From Tatumella saanichensis (GTDB taxonomy: Bacteria > Pseudomonadota > Gammaproteobacteria > Enterobacterales > Enterobacteriaceae), in assembly GCF_000439375.1 (NCBI RefSeq), contig NZ_ATMI01000054.1, forward strand, positions 1 to 64,000: a stretch of DNA of 64,000 nucleotides. Direction: 5' to 3'. The number at the start of each line of letters is the position of its first letter. Position 1 is the first letter of the stretch. Made by a program: the position numbers and the translations under genes. The notes beneath the pieces are model-generated. The model saw only the letters and a program-made list of their open reading frames with translations, was not told the origin of the DNA and ran no database searches. Positions 18,328 through 28,213 of the stretch are shown piece after piece.

Positions 18328-20544
18328 TCAGCGCTTGGTCCGGCGTGGTGCCGTTTTTTTTCTGCTGCCGGTTGCGGCGTTGGTTCCATTGCCTGCTGGG
18401 CGCCGTGATACTGTGCTATCCGTTGACGGTACCTCCGGCTGCTCAATAGCAAATACCGGTAATGCCGCCAGTAACCGACTGCCATAACTTTTGGTCAGTA
18501 GCCGCCGGTCATAAATAATAACTTCGCCGAAACAGTTATGGCTACGGATCAAACGCCCCACCTGCTGGATCAAGGTGAACGAGGCACTGGGCAGACTCTG
18601 TATTTCAAAAGGATAGCGCTGCTGACTTTTCAGCCATTCCCCTTCGGTGACGATCACCGGACTGTCTACGGGGGGAAAAGCTATTTTATGAATATGAACC
18701 TGTGACAGCAAATCCCCTTTTAGATCCAGCCCTTCAGAGAAGGACTGTAATCCCACCAGCACACTCTGTTGGCCCTCAGCGACCCGTTGCCGGTGCAGGG
18801 CAATCAGTCTTGAACGCGGTTTGTCGCCCTGCACCAGTAGCATCAGACGTAAGTCAGTGACCTGGGATAAAAATAACTGCATGGCACGGCCACTGGAGAA
18901 CAATACTAAACTACCGGTATGTTTTTTCTGTTCGATCTGCTCACGGAAATACCGCGCCATCTCCTCAATATGTTGTGCTTCCTGTGCCAGTTGCGGCTCA
19001 TACTGCATCTGAGGAATGACCAGTTTCCCCTGATTGAGATGATCAAAGGGCGAATCCAAGGTCACGAAGCGATCACCGGCGGTCTCCCTCAGGCCTGACA
19101 TTTCACTGAAACGGCGGAAACTATTCAGTGATCTCAGGGTGGCGGAGGTAACGATCACATGGGGGACTTTACGCCATAGCAGCTTTTCCAACTGGTCACT
19201 GACGCGGATACCGGCACAGTGAAACAGCAGATGCTGTTTGTCGTCATGGCGTTCACCGGTCAGCCATTTAGACACTGGCGCAGCGGATAACTGACGTGTT
19301 CCCGCCAGCCACCAGAGTTTGCTAAGTGATTCAATCCACCCCTGAAAGCGATTAAGCTGTAACAAACCTCGATGAATACGCACCATATCCTGTTTGCCGG
19401 TCATTTCACCCAGTGCGTTAATCAAGTAATCTGCGGCACCGCGCAGTGATTCACTTAACTTAGCAAGCTGCTGACAGCGATTCTCTGCCTCTTCGGGAAG
19501 TTCCCCCAGCACAAAGCGATATTCAATACCCTCGCCCTGCTCAATGAGCCGTGGCAGAAAGTCTGCTGCTAACTCCTGGATCAATTGCTGAATGATGCCG
19601 CAATGTTCGGCCAGACGTTCACTGTTAATCAGCGCTGGCGGAGATTTGAAGGTAAAATGGCTACGTAAGGTCGCCACCAGTTTCATAAACAAATCCAGCT
19701 GTAAGCCGGTGACCGCAGGGGTAATGTCAGCACTCATCTCCAAGGCATCTCGTGCCACGTCCGGTAGGTGATGTCCTTCGTCAATCACCAGCAGCATCTC
19801 TTTGGCGGGAGGTAGGACGGCATCACTTTCCAACGCCGCCATCACCAAAGCATGGTTAGCCACCACCACATCGGCATGCTCAATTTCACGGCGAGCAAGA
19901 AAAAAGGGACATTCGCGATACCACTGGCAATGGTGGGCAAGACAACTGTTTTTATCAGTAGAGAGTCGCTGCCAGAGAGTATCTTCGGTCTGTTCTTTGC
20001 AGTGATCGCGCAGACCATCCCACTCTCCGGACTGCAGGGCACTTTCTAGGCGCCGACAGACCTCTTGGTCTTGGCGATGACGGTCGTCAGAGATTTTCGG
20101 GCGGCTGCCAGCCGACTCCTCCAGCCACAGCAACAGATCACCCTGCGTCCCCTGCTCGGCGGTCGCAAAGGAGAGATTCCGCGGACAGACATAACGACGA
20201 CGGCCAAAGGCGGCCGTAAAGGTCAGATCAGGGATAAAGGTTTTCAGTAACGGCAGGTCTTTGTCGTAGATTTGATCTTGTAACGCGACATTGGCGGTAC
20301 TGATCACCAGTTTTTTTTCGGAGGCTCTGGCGATGGCGATACCCGGGATCAGATAGGAGAGCGTTTTGCCAACGCCCGTAGGGGCTTCAATCGCCAGATG
20401 ACGGTCTTCATCTCCGGCCAAGGTTTTTGCCACCTCGGCGATCATCTGCCGCTGAGGTGCCCTTGGAATAAAATCAGGCACCTGGGCCTGTAACTTTTTA
20501 TACCATTCGCCAATTTGTGATTTGAGTGCTGCCGTCAGAGCCAT
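18328..20544 (-). CDS. dinG: ATP-dependent DNA helicase DinG
   Basis: SOS-induced superfamily 2 helicase (XPD-like, 5'-3') that resolves R-loops and other structures at stalled forks. The 738-residue protein shows Walker A in EAPTGVGKTLSYL near residue 50, an iron-sulfur cluster domain with RYVCPRN and CLAHHCQWYRECPFF, the DEAH-type box VIDEGHHLPD, and late motifs (SFSEGLDLKG, QQVGRLIRS). The C-terminus has a longer basic, Ser/Thr-rich tail than in E. coli. I start at the third Met codon (MALTAALKSQ), which matches E. coli. A LexA box lies upstream. Confidence 0.96.
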   Translation of the reverse strand: MALTAALKSQIGEWYKKLQAQVPDFIPRAPQRQMIAEVAKTLAGDEDRHLAIEAPTGVGKTLSYLIPGIAIARASEKKLVISTANVALQDQIYDKDLPLLKTFIPDLTFTAAFGRRRYVCPRNLSFATAEQGTQGDLLLWLEESAGSRPKISDDRHRQDQEVCRRLESALQSGEWDGLRDHCKEQTEDTLWQRLSTDKNSCLAHHCQWYRECPFFLARREIEHADVVVANHALVMAALESDAVLPPAKEMLLVIDEGHHLPDVARDALEMSADITPAVTGLQLDLFMKLVATLRSHFTFKSPPALINSERLAEHCGIIQQLIQELAADFLPRLIEQGEGIEYRFVLGELPEEAENRCQQLAKLSESLRGAADYLINALGEMTGKQDMVRIHRGLLQLNRFQGWIESLSKLWWLAGTRQLSAAPVSKWLTGERHDDKQHLLFHCAGIRVSDQLEKLLWRKVPHVIVTSATLRSLNSFRRFSEMSGLRETAGDRFVTLDSPFDHLNQGKLVIPQMQYEPQLAQEAQHIEEMARYFREQIEQKKHTGSLVLFSSGRAMQLFLSQVTDLRLMLLVQGDKPRSRLIALHRQRVAEGQQSVLVGLQSFSEGLDLKGDLLSQVHIHKIAFPPVDSPVIVTEGEWLKSQQRYPFEIQSLPSASFTLIQQVGRLIRSHNCFGEVIIYDRRLLTKSYGSRLLAALPVFAIEQPEVPSTDSTVSRRPAGNGTNAATGSRKKTAPRRTKR

Positions 20545-20568
20545 AACAACCATTTGCCAGAGAGAACA

Positions 20569-20588
20569 AACTGTATTTTTACACAGTA
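20569..20588. promoter_or_regulatory. LexA box (SOS box) of dinG
   Basis: The minus strand reads TACTGTGTAAAAATACAGTT, a near-ideal CTGT-N8-ACAG palindrome, 25 bases upstream of dinG. It supports SOS control of dinG-ybiB. Confidence 0.88.
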
Positions 20589-20752
20589 CCGCCGTCGGTG
20601 ACAGGGTTGCGGGATTATTCTACAGAAAAATATCCCAAGACATCCTGCCGTGAACACGGCATCATACTAAGACTGTTCTAAGGAAACAGAGTATTAACAT
20701 TGGCTGGCTTCTATTATAATTTATCAGGAAGTCAGGGTCAGGACACAAGGCT

Positions 20753-21499
20753 ATGTCACAACCAGAATTTTACACGATCGGGGATATTTCACGGGATTGC
20801 GCAATAAATCCTGTGACCTTGCGCGCTTGGCAGCGTCGCTATGGCCTGATCACACCGGTAAGGACACCAGGCGGACACCGTTTGTATACTGAAGCGGATC
20901 GGCAAAAAATCCTGGAAATTAAACGCTGGGTAGAGAGCGGTTTACCGCCAGCGAAAGTCAAAACCCTGCTGGAAGGCCAAGCCACCGATATCAGTGGCGA
21001 ATGGGAGCAACGCCAGGAAGAATTGTTGGCAAAACTGCGTGACAATCATCCCGGCAAGTTACGTCAGTGGATTTTCTCCATCACCAAAGACAGCCCAGCT
21101 GGGGCTATTATTGATCAGGTCTTCCTGCCGGTTCGCCAGCGACTGAGGCTGAATCAGCGCACCGCAGACTTTATGAGCAGCCTGCTGGATGGTGTGTTTA
21201 TCGATTTTGTCTGTTTTGCGTTGAGTGCAGCCCGTAAACGTCCGGGTCAGGATGCGCTGCTGGTCGGCTGGGCATCACAAGACCGAGCCCGAGTTTGGCT
21301 CGAAGGATGGCGGCTTTCCCAAGACAGTTGGCGTATCACTGTATTATCCGAGCCGCTAAAACAGATCGACCCGCAGCAATTACCTGAACAGCAGATTTTT
21401 CTGTGGACCGATAAACCGCTGACCCGAACCCAGCAGCAACAGCTGGCCGGCTGGCAACAGAGTGGCAGTAAGATCACTGCACTCCACCCCGGACGCTGA
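20753..21499 (+). CDS. mlrA: MerR-family transcriptional regulator MlrA
   Basis: Activator of csgD, and so of curli and biofilm matrix, in E. coli. The N-terminal MerR winged helix is clear (YTIGDISRDCAINPVTLRAWQRRYGLITPVRTPGGHRLYTEADRQKI is interpreted as one domain spanning residues 6-52). It is followed by the C-terminal domain that resembles B12-binding light sensors but without the cobalamin motif. Sequence follows E. coli MlrA closely through LVGWASQDRARVWLEGW. The neighbour is yohO, as in E. coli. It is divergent from dinG, which is not the E. coli arrangement. Confidence 0.9.
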   Translation: MSQPEFYTIGDISRDCAINPVTLRAWQRRYGLITPVRTPGGHRLYTEADRQKILEIKRWVESGLPPAKVKTLLEGQATDISGEWEQRQEELLAKLRDNHPGKLRQWIFSITKDSPAGAIIDQVFLPVRQRLRLNQRTADFMSSLLDGVFIDFVCFALSAARKRPGQDALLVGWASQDRARVWLEGWRLSQDSWRITVLSEPLKQIDPQQLPEQQIFLWTDKPLTRTQQQQLAGWQQSGSKITALHPGR

Positions 21500-21555
21500 A
21501 CCTTTGCCGCTGTCGCGGCACCACCACTGAGTCTATTTCAGGGAGTAGAATTCTG

Positions 21556-21660
21556 ATGAACCTGCAAAAAACGGCTATTATCGGCCTGTTCCTGTTAATG
21601 GCACTGGGCGGTATTGGCGGCCTGATGCTAGTTGGCTACGCGATTGTTCTGCATGCCTGA
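21556..21660 (+). CDS. yohO: Small membrane protein YohO
   Basis: A 34-residue protein with one hydrophobic helix. The segment FLLMALGGIGGLML matches the core of the 35-residue E. coli YohO, which also sits directly beside mlrA, so similarity and context agree. AGGGAG lies 11 bases before the ATG. Its function is unknown; a single inner-membrane helix is predicted. Confidence 0.82.
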   Translation: MNLQKTAIIGLFLLMALGGIGGLMLVGYAIVLHA

Positions 21661-21673
21661 GCCAGCATAGCTG

Positions 21674-22210
21674 CTACACCGCGCCAGCCGCTTGGTGCTG
21701 ACGGTACTCAACCACCCGGCTCAGAGTATGGACAAACCACGGGGTGAAACGCTGTGGGGCTGCGGCCATTTCTGCCTGTAACTGCGATAAAGAACTGTAG
21801 CGCCAGGCATCAGCCTCTGCGGGGTTGAGTATGGGAGGTTGGTCGCAGTGGCCAAAAAAGATATGACCATACTCATGCTCGCTGAGTCCGTCGGTCACTG
21901 TCAGGTGATAACTGAGTTCAAATGCTGCAGTCAAGATAGTGCTAATGCCCATCTCTTCAGCTAAACGGCGCTCCGCGGCCTTATGTGTCTGCTCTCCAGG
22001 CAGCGGGTGTCCGCAGCAGGTGTTGCTCCACAATCCGCCGCAGTGATATTTATCTCTCGCTCTGCGCTGTAGCAACAGCTCGCCACGGTGGTTGAACAAA
22101 TAGACAGTTACGGCACGATGCATCAACCCCTTACGGTGGACTTCCTGCTTTTCCATGGTGCCGGTTGGATTATCCTGCGGATCAACCAGGATCACTTCAA
22201 TCAAAGACAT
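21674..22210 (-). CDS. idi: Isopentenyl-diphosphate delta-isomerase, type 1
   Basis: Interconverts isopentenyl and dimethylallyl diphosphate for isoprenoid synthesis. The 178-residue Nudix protein has the type 1 IDI motifs: the catalytic Cys in SNTCCGHP near residue 68 and the glutamates in ERRLAEEMGI near residue 85, plus EHEYGHIFFG. Length matches E. coli Idi. It ends convergent with yohO and follows the DUF2236 gene by about 60 bases on the same strand. Many enterobacteria carry idi near carotenoid genes, but none of those is visible here. Confidence 0.94.
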   Translation of the reverse strand: MSLIEVILVDPQDNPTGTMEKQEVHRKGLMHRAVTVYLFNHRGELLLQRRARDKYHCGGLWSNTCCGHPLPGEQTHKAAERRLAEEMGISTILTAAFELSYHLTVTDGLSEHEYGHIFFGHCDQPPILNPAEADAWRYSSLSQLQAEMAAAPQRFTPWFVHTLSRVVEYRQHQAAGAV

Positions 22211-22271
22211 ACTCCATCCTTACTGTATTGCTCCTAATTATACATCTCCCTGTGCCGCAGGTTAACCCCAG

Positions 22272-23150
22272 CTATTCGAACAACCGTCCTGTACGACGCA
22301 ACGCTTTATAGCGAGCCCCCTGAGGCACCGACCAGCGTAACAGTCCGGCAATCCCCTGCATCGCCAGACGGGTAGATTGTTGTTGTAATGCACTACGTTG
22401 AACTCGACCTGGTACTGAGGTCCAGCAAGGTAATAGGTCGCCAGCAGCCTCCAAGATAACCTTCATCACCGGTCGAGCCGCCGGAGTGGGTGGCGGTGCG
22501 GCATAGAGTATACGTGTGACTTCATGGGTACGGTCATCAATTTCTAGTGCCGGACGCATTGCCTGCAGATAGTCGTTCACCTGTTGCACGGTGAGTGGGA
22601 TATCAGTGGCTCCCAGCGCTCGAGCTGTGAGGGCAGCCTCAGCATAATAACGGTTCTGCTCGGCAAGACTAAGGCTCGGATTTTTATAGCGTAGATGGGC
22701 GGCGAGAAAACTGGAGGTTTCCGCCACATGTACCCAGGTCAAAAGCGCTGGGTCGCTGGCAGCATAGGGCCTACCCAGGGCATCCTGCCCGTTCACATGA
22801 CGATGAATAGCGGCGACTTTATCAATCAAATAGTTAGCATCACGGCGATTACCGAAACTGGTGACAGCAATAAACTGGCTGGTGCGGCGCAAGCGTCCGG
22901 TCATATCACTGCGAAAACTGGAGTGATCCCAGACGCCCGCCAGCGCCGCAGGGTGCTGCATTTGCAGCAACAGTGCGGCAATGCCCCCACATAGCATAGC
23001 CGGAAAATCCCCGTGAACCTCCCACACTATACTGTCCGGCCCAAATAATCCGGGGTCCCCCGAGGGTTGAGTTAAATCAAACTCGTTAAGGGATAATCCA
23101 TTAATCTGCATCACCTGCTGGCCAATACGATCACGAAGTAAACTGAACAT
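22272..23150 (-). CDS. DUF2236 / oxygenase MpaB family protein
   Basis: A 292-residue protein with the DUF2236 features: GPDSIVWEVHGDFPAMLCGGIAALLLQMQHPAALAGV is read as the N-terminal helix region (residues 37-73), followed by a conserved HV in LTWVHVAETSSFLAAH and a His/Arg-rich pattern thought to hold heme in the related latex-clearing and MpaB proteins. The natural substrate is unknown. It lies between bglX (46 bases after it) and idi (61 bases before it) on the same strand, so it may be co-transcribed. Family assignment is firm; function is inference. Confidence 0.85.
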   Translation of the reverse strand: MFSLLRDRIGQQVMQINGLSLNEFDLTQPSGDPGLFGPDSIVWEVHGDFPAMLCGGIAALLLQMQHPAALAGVWDHSSFRSDMTGRLRRTSQFIAVTSFGNRRDANYLIDKVAAIHRHVNGQDALGRPYAASDPALLTWVHVAETSSFLAAHLRYKNPSLSLAEQNRYYAEAALTARALGATDIPLTVQQVNDYLQAMRPALEIDDRTHEVTRILYAAPPPTPAARPVMKVILEAAGDLLPCWTSVPGRVQRSALQQQSTRLAMQGIAGLLRWSVPQGARYKALRRTGRLFE

Positions 23151-23196
23151 AACCGATACCCTAAAACCGGCCGGGAAGCCTTACCCGGCCTGGGGA

Positions 23197-25503
23197 TTAT
23201 TGATAATTGAAGTGCGTTTTTTCTGTTCTGACCGAGTCGAGGCCAATCATGACGTTAAACTGTCCAGGTTCTGCCAGATACTTCATTTGCGGATTCCAGA
23301 ACTTGAGTTCGTCTTCGGTGATCTTAAAACTGACCTGCTGTGACTGTCCGGGCTGTAAGCTGATGCGTTGGAAGCCTTTCAGCTCCTCTACCGGTCGGCT
23401 AAGACTGGCAACCGGATCATTGAGATACATCTGTACCACGGTCGCACCGGCACGCTTGCCGGTATTAGTGACCGTCACCGAGGCTTGCAGATGCCCACCT
23501 TGGGTCATTTGATCCGAGGATAAACTGACCGGCGAGACGCTGAAGGTGGTATAACTCAGACCATAACCAAACGGATAGAGCGGCCCATTGATGGCATCAT
23601 AGTAATGAGAGGTATATTTATCCGGATGCAGATAGTTGTACGGTCTACCGGTTGGCAGATGATTATAGTAAGCTGGGATTTGCCCCACTGAGCGCGGGAA
23701 ACTGACCGGCAGCTTGCCTGACGGGTTGGTGTCGCCAAACAGCGCATCTGCAATGGCATGGCCCCCTTCGGTACCACTGAACCAGGTCTCCAGGATGGCA
23801 TCTGCTTGCTGACTTTGCTCGCTGATATCCAGTGGCCGCCCATTCATCAACACGATAATCAGCGGCTTTCCGGTGGCTTTTAAGGCAGTCAGTAAACGAC
23901 GCTGCGCCGCCGGAATACGGATGTCACTGCGGCTAGAGGCTTCATGGGCCATCCCTTGGGACTCGCCGACTGCGGCAACCACTACATCCGCCTTACGGGC
24001 CATGGCAACGGCTTGATCGAGTAACTGTTGCGGCGATTGCTTATCGACGCTCACTTCAGGGCCGTAACTGTTAAGGAATTTCTGTACCAGCGGATTATCG
24101 GTAATATTCGACCCTTTAGCATACAGAAGGGTGGCTTTACCGGCCAGCGCCTGGGTCATGCCCTCGCGCACCGTCACAGACTGTGCTGCCACCCCAGCAG
24201 CCGACCAACTGCCCATAATATCCTGCTTGCTGTCAGCCAACGGTCCTATCAAGGCAATAGTGCCCTGCTTTTTCAGCGGTAATACCCCCAGCCGGTTTTT
24301 CAGCAGCACCAAGGTTTCGGCCGCCACCTCACGGGCTTGTGGACGGTGTAAACGGCTTTCCGCATTGGTATCTTTCGGGTCATCTTGTGCGGGGCCAAGA
24401 TGGCTATAAGGGTTGCTGAACAGACCCATATCGTATTTCACATTCAAGACGTGCCGAGTGGCCTCATCAATGGTCGCCATCGAAACGGCTCCGCTTTTCA
24501 CCAGCCCAGGCAGATACTGACTGTAGTATTGATCACTCATACTCATATCAATACCGGCATTGATGGCGATCCGTACCGCATCACGGGGATCGCTGGCGAC
24601 CCCATGGTTAATCAGTTCTTTGATCGCACCATGATCACTGATGGTGATCCCTTTAAATTTCCACTGATCACGTAACACATCTTTGAGTAACCAGCTGTCA
24701 GCCGTCGCTGGTACGCCATTGACCGAGTTGAGTGCGACCATCACCCCGCCACTGCCGGCATCCAACGCCGCTTTATAAGGGGGTAAATATTCCTGGAACA
24801 TTCTTTGCGGACTCATATCCACCGAGTTATATTCCTGTCCGCCTTCCACTGCCCCATAAAGGGCAAAATGCTTGACGCTGGTCATCAGCGAATAACGGTC
24901 TGCGGGGCTTTTACCTTGCATCGACTCGACCATCGCTTTCCCCATTTCTGCCGTCAGTAAGGTATCCTCACCGAAACCTTCTGACATACGCCCCCAGCGT
25001 GGCTCATGGCTAACATCCACCATCGGTGCCCAGGTCATATTCAAGCCGTCGTCCGCCGCCTCATAGGCCGAAATACGGCCCACGGTTTTAATGGCCTGGG
25101 GGTCCCAACTGGCCGCTAGCCCCAGTGGGATCGGGAAAATGGTCCGCTGACCATGCACCACATCGTAGGCGAAGAATAAGGGGATTTTTAGGCGACTCAG
25201 TTGCATGACCTGATCCTGCATGGCACGGATATCCGGTCGGGTGACGGTGTTAAAAATCGCCCCAACTTGTCCGTTGCGGATCATCTCGCGGATAGCTTGT
25301 TTTGGATTATCTGGTCCGACACTGATCAATCGTAGCTGACCGATTTTCTCGTCGAGCGTCATTTTCGACAATAACTGGGTGACAAAGGCATCACGGGCCT
25401 GCTCTGAGCGGGCCTCGGGGGCGCTAGTCGGCGCCACTGTCGTATCGGCAGCCCATAATGGGGAAGAAAAACTTAACGCTAGTAAGGGGTAAATCCATTT
25501 CAT
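23197..25503 (-). CDS. bglX: Periplasmic beta-glucosidase BglX (GH3)
   Basis: Exported glycoside hydrolase family 3 enzyme that releases terminal beta-glucose. The 768-residue precursor starts MKWIYPLLALSFSSPLWAADT with a clear signal peptide. It has the GH3 N-terminal barrel with KHFALYG and the nucleophile region GITISDHGAIKELI, the C-terminal alpha/beta sandwich (VLMNGRPLDIS, TEGGHAIADALFGDTNPSGKLPVSFP region), and a fibronectin III-like end domain. Length fits E. coli BglX (765). I reject a 43-residue upstream extension because it would bury the signal peptide. Confidence 0.95.
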   Translation of the reverse strand: MKWIYPLLALSFSSPLWAADTTVAPTSAPEARSEQARDAFVTQLLSKMTLDEKIGQLRLISVGPDNPKQAIREMIRNGQVGAIFNTVTRPDIRAMQDQVMQLSRLKIPLFFAYDVVHGQRTIFPIPLGLAASWDPQAIKTVGRISAYEAADDGLNMTWAPMVDVSHEPRWGRMSEGFGEDTLLTAEMGKAMVESMQGKSPADRYSLMTSVKHFALYGAVEGGQEYNSVDMSPQRMFQEYLPPYKAALDAGSGGVMVALNSVNGVPATADSWLLKDVLRDQWKFKGITISDHGAIKELINHGVASDPRDAVRIAINAGIDMSMSDQYYSQYLPGLVKSGAVSMATIDEATRHVLNVKYDMGLFSNPYSHLGPAQDDPKDTNAESRLHRPQAREVAAETLVLLKNRLGVLPLKKQGTIALIGPLADSKQDIMGSWSAAGVAAQSVTVREGMTQALAGKATLLYAKGSNITDNPLVQKFLNSYGPEVSVDKQSPQQLLDQAVAMARKADVVVAAVGESQGMAHEASSRSDIRIPAAQRRLLTALKATGKPLIIVLMNGRPLDISEQSQQADAILETWFSGTEGGHAIADALFGDTNPSGKLPVSFPRSVGQIPAYYNHLPTGRPYNYLHPDKYTSHYYDAINGPLYPFGYGLSYTTFSVSPVSLSSDQMTQGGHLQASVTVTNTGKRAGATVVQMYLNDPVASLSRPVEELKGFQRISLQPGQSQQVSFKITEDELKFWNPQMKYLAEPGQFNVMIGLDSVRTEKTHFNYQ

Positions 25504-25635
25504 GATCAGTGTCTCAGTCACATAAAAAGGGCCGGACGCAGGGCGACCGGCCTCCGGGAATGAAAACAGCATAGCATGTGACCCGCCACTGCGGGAGAGC
25601 GCGGCGCACGCTTTGTTTGCGCCGCCAACCAAGAG

Positions 25636-28074
25636 TTACTCTGGGTCTGCAGGCGCTGTGGCCTGAGACAGACTTTTTTGCTCGATGACCATTGTCTGCG
25701 GCGAGGAGAGCGCAATACCGGCTTTACGCAGCCGTACCAGTAACTCAAACAACAATTCACTTTTCACCGAGGAGATTAGCCGCTGGGTGGCAACGTTACC
25801 GGTGACGCTCAGTGAGATCCCTTGCGCCGAAAGATCTTTAAAACTGACCGAGGGCGCGGGATTCTCCAGAATACGCTCATTGTCTTTATACACACTGATG
25901 AGGATCTCTTTCACTTTTTCCGGATCGATATCCAGCGGGAACACCATCGGAATAGTGACCACCCCCTGCGCGTTCCCCATGGTGGCGTTGCGGACGTTTT
26001 GCGAGATCAACTGGGAATTCGGCACAATCACCGTCGATTTATCCGAGAGCTGAATTTCCGTGGCTCGCACATTAATGCGGCGAATATCCCCTTCGTAACC
26101 GCTGATGCCTACTAAGTCGCCGACTTTCACCGGCCGCTCGGTAAGTAGGATCAAACCGGAGATAAAGTTTTTCACGATCTCCTGCAAACCAAAACCGATC
26201 CCTACCGACAGTGCGCTGACAATCCATGCTAACTTATTCCACTGAACCCCCATCACCGATAGCACCAGCAGCAGGATCAGCACATAGCCGACATTGGTGA
26301 ACAAGGTGACAATCGAGACCCGCATCCCCTGATCCATCGAGGTTTTTGGCAGAAAGTCCTGATCGAGCCAGCGTTTTACCGAGCGCAGCACATAGATACC
26401 GCCCACTAATGGGATCACCGCGGCGACTAACTGTGAAGGCACAATATTCAGTTTCTCCAGCCCTTTTCCTCCCCAAAAGGCGATCGCTTTCTGTAGCATT
26501 TCGGTAGGCGATGCGGAGGCAATGGTGCCGTTCAGCAGAGAGAAAATCAGTAACAGCACTAACGCCGATTTGAGCAGTGCCGCCAGCAGCGAGGCCACCT
26601 GACTGAGATAACGCTCATCGATATCTAAAGTGCTCTGTACCCGCCGTCCACAGGCATTGCTGGTGGAAAACAGCGCTTCACAGCCATCGCTGGTCAGGCA
26701 ACTCAGCAGGTAGAAGCAACTCAGCAAAATCCCAATCCACACCACTTCATAGCTGAGGAAACGGCCAAAAGTGACATAACCAATCAGCAGCGCCAACAGG
26801 ATCGCGATCCCTGAGAGTAACAATGCCAATTCAATAAGGCCCGCAAGCGTCGAGCGAGTCTGTTCTGGCGTATCATCATTCTGGATCCGCCTCCGGGTGC
26901 GGTTAATACGTACCACAATCACCACGGCAAACAGACCGATCAGCAGTGCTGTCAGGCCATTACCGAACACCGTAGTACTGACGCTGGTACCGACACTGTA
27001 GTTAAAAGATTCCATCGCCTGAAAAATAAACACCAGTCCGGCAATAATGGTCGGAAAAGGTTTTAGGGCAATGGCCACATCATGGTTGATGTTCGCCAGT
27101 CGCCAAGTGGGGCGACGTGTAGAGAGAAAAGCCCGTCCTAATCCAGCAATCAAGCCACTGGTAATACTCAACTGTACCAACCGCGAGATATACTCCCTGA
27201 CGTCACTGTCGGCGGCGTCGGCACGGCTAAATGCCAAAGCGATAAAATTAAATGCCAACACAATCGCCAGCAACGTGGTCAGGGCAATAGCCGTAGCCAA
27301 AAAACTGCGACGTAACCGCCCTTCCGGCAGTTTATGAATACTTACCCAGGCGAGAAACTCCTCGGTATAGCGGCGGCCCACGACCATTACCAGTACCGCA
27401 GCCACCAGCCAGGCCAGGCTTCCTAAACGCCATTCGGGACTGATTGCCAGCGTAGCGGTATCTAAGAGTTCGTGGCCGAAACCTTGTATTTTTTCCCGGT
27501 CATAGGGGTTACTGTCATACAGCGGCTGCCAAAAGGCTGAGGAGAAAATGCTGCCAGAGTTGAGTGCTAACTGAGTTTTCAACTGATCACGACGCAGATT
27601 GAGGATCTGTGCTGACAGCACCAAGGCCCCATTTCTCAGGGCTTCTGCCTGTTTGATCTGGTTATCGATAGTATTTTTCTTGGTGGTCAGATGCCGCCTT
27701 TTGCTGGTGACATCAGCAGTTTCTTTCACTCCACTGCCGCTTGCCGGTGCAGGCCCAAGCACCGCCAGTTGGGCATCAATTTTCTGCCCCTGCGGCTGAA
27801 GGCTTTGTGACAGGGTATTAGCATTGTCAGACAGATCCTGAGCCATATCATTAAGCTGACTAAGGGTCACATCCGAGGTGTTGCCTGACACTTGGCCCTT
27901 AATTTTGTCCAAGATGACCTGCATTTTTGCCAGTTCTTCACTGGCATTGACCGGCGGCGCTTCGTTGGTTTGCGGGCTGGTGGTGGAAGGTGCAGGATCC
28001 GCTAACGCAGCTCCGGCAAACTGGACACTGAGCAGCAGTAACAGCACTCTGAAAACGGTCGGAAGTTTACGCAT
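25636..28074 (-). CDS. Large MscS-family mechanosensitive channel with DUF3772 domain
   Basis: Membrane channel expected to release solutes on hypo-osmotic shock. The 812-residue protein has a signal peptide (ending near AALADPAP), a long periplasmic coiled-coil region including a DUF3772 segment near residues 130-190, about ten transmembrane helices, and the MscS core near residues 580-760 (LAWIVSALSVGIGFGLQEIVKNFISGL read as the pore helix, then VGDLVGISGYEGDIRRINVRATEIQ, each described not as an unbroken motif but as neighbouring blocks). It is larger than MscS and resembles YbiO/MscM-type proteins without being a clear orthologue. Upstream of bglX, same strand. Confidence 0.88.
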   Translation of the reverse strand: MRKLPTVFRVLLLLLSVQFAGAALADPAPSTTSPQTNEAPPVNASEELAKMQVILDKIKGQVSGNTSDVTLSQLNDMAQDLSDNANTLSQSLQPQGQKIDAQLAVLGPAPASGSGVKETADVTSKRRHLTTKKNTIDNQIKQAEALRNGALVLSAQILNLRRDQLKTQLALNSGSIFSSAFWQPLYDSNPYDREKIQGFGHELLDTATLAISPEWRLGSLAWLVAAVLVMVVGRRYTEEFLAWVSIHKLPEGRLRRSFLATAIALTTLLAIVLAFNFIALAFSRADAADSDVREYISRLVQLSITSGLIAGLGRAFLSTRRPTWRLANINHDVAIALKPFPTIIAGLVFIFQAMESFNYSVGTSVSTTVFGNGLTALLIGLFAVVIVVRINRTRRRIQNDDTPEQTRSTLAGLIELALLLSGIAILLALLIGYVTFGRFLSYEVVWIGILLSCFYLLSCLTSDGCEALFSTSNACGRRVQSTLDIDERYLSQVASLLAALLKSALVLLLIFSLLNGTIASASPTEMLQKAIAFWGGKGLEKLNIVPSQLVAAVIPLVGGIYVLRSVKRWLDQDFLPKTSMDQGMRVSIVTLFTNVGYVLILLLVLSVMGVQWNKLAWIVSALSVGIGFGLQEIVKNFISGLILLTERPVKVGDLVGISGYEGDIRRINVRATEIQLSDKSTVIVPNSQLISQNVRNATMGNAQGVVTIPMVFPLDIDPEKVKEILISVYKDNERILENPAPSVSFKDLSAQGISLSVTGNVATQRLISSVKSELLFELLVRLRKAGIALSSPQTMVIEQKSLSQATAPADPE

Positions 28075-28213
28075 AGTGACCTTATATCTGAACGCCAACA
28101 ATGTCAGTGCTGGCCGGAATTATCATTTTAGGCAGTTGTAAAGGCTTACACCGGACAGGGCTATCAGGCGGGTCTGAAATTATGCCGGTACAGGGGACTG
28201 TACCGGCAGGCTG

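Noticed and set aside
18278-18485. Longer ybiB frame beginning inside dinG
   Set aside because: The extra 69 residues are an out-of-frame shadow of the basic dinG tail; the internal ATG gives the family length.
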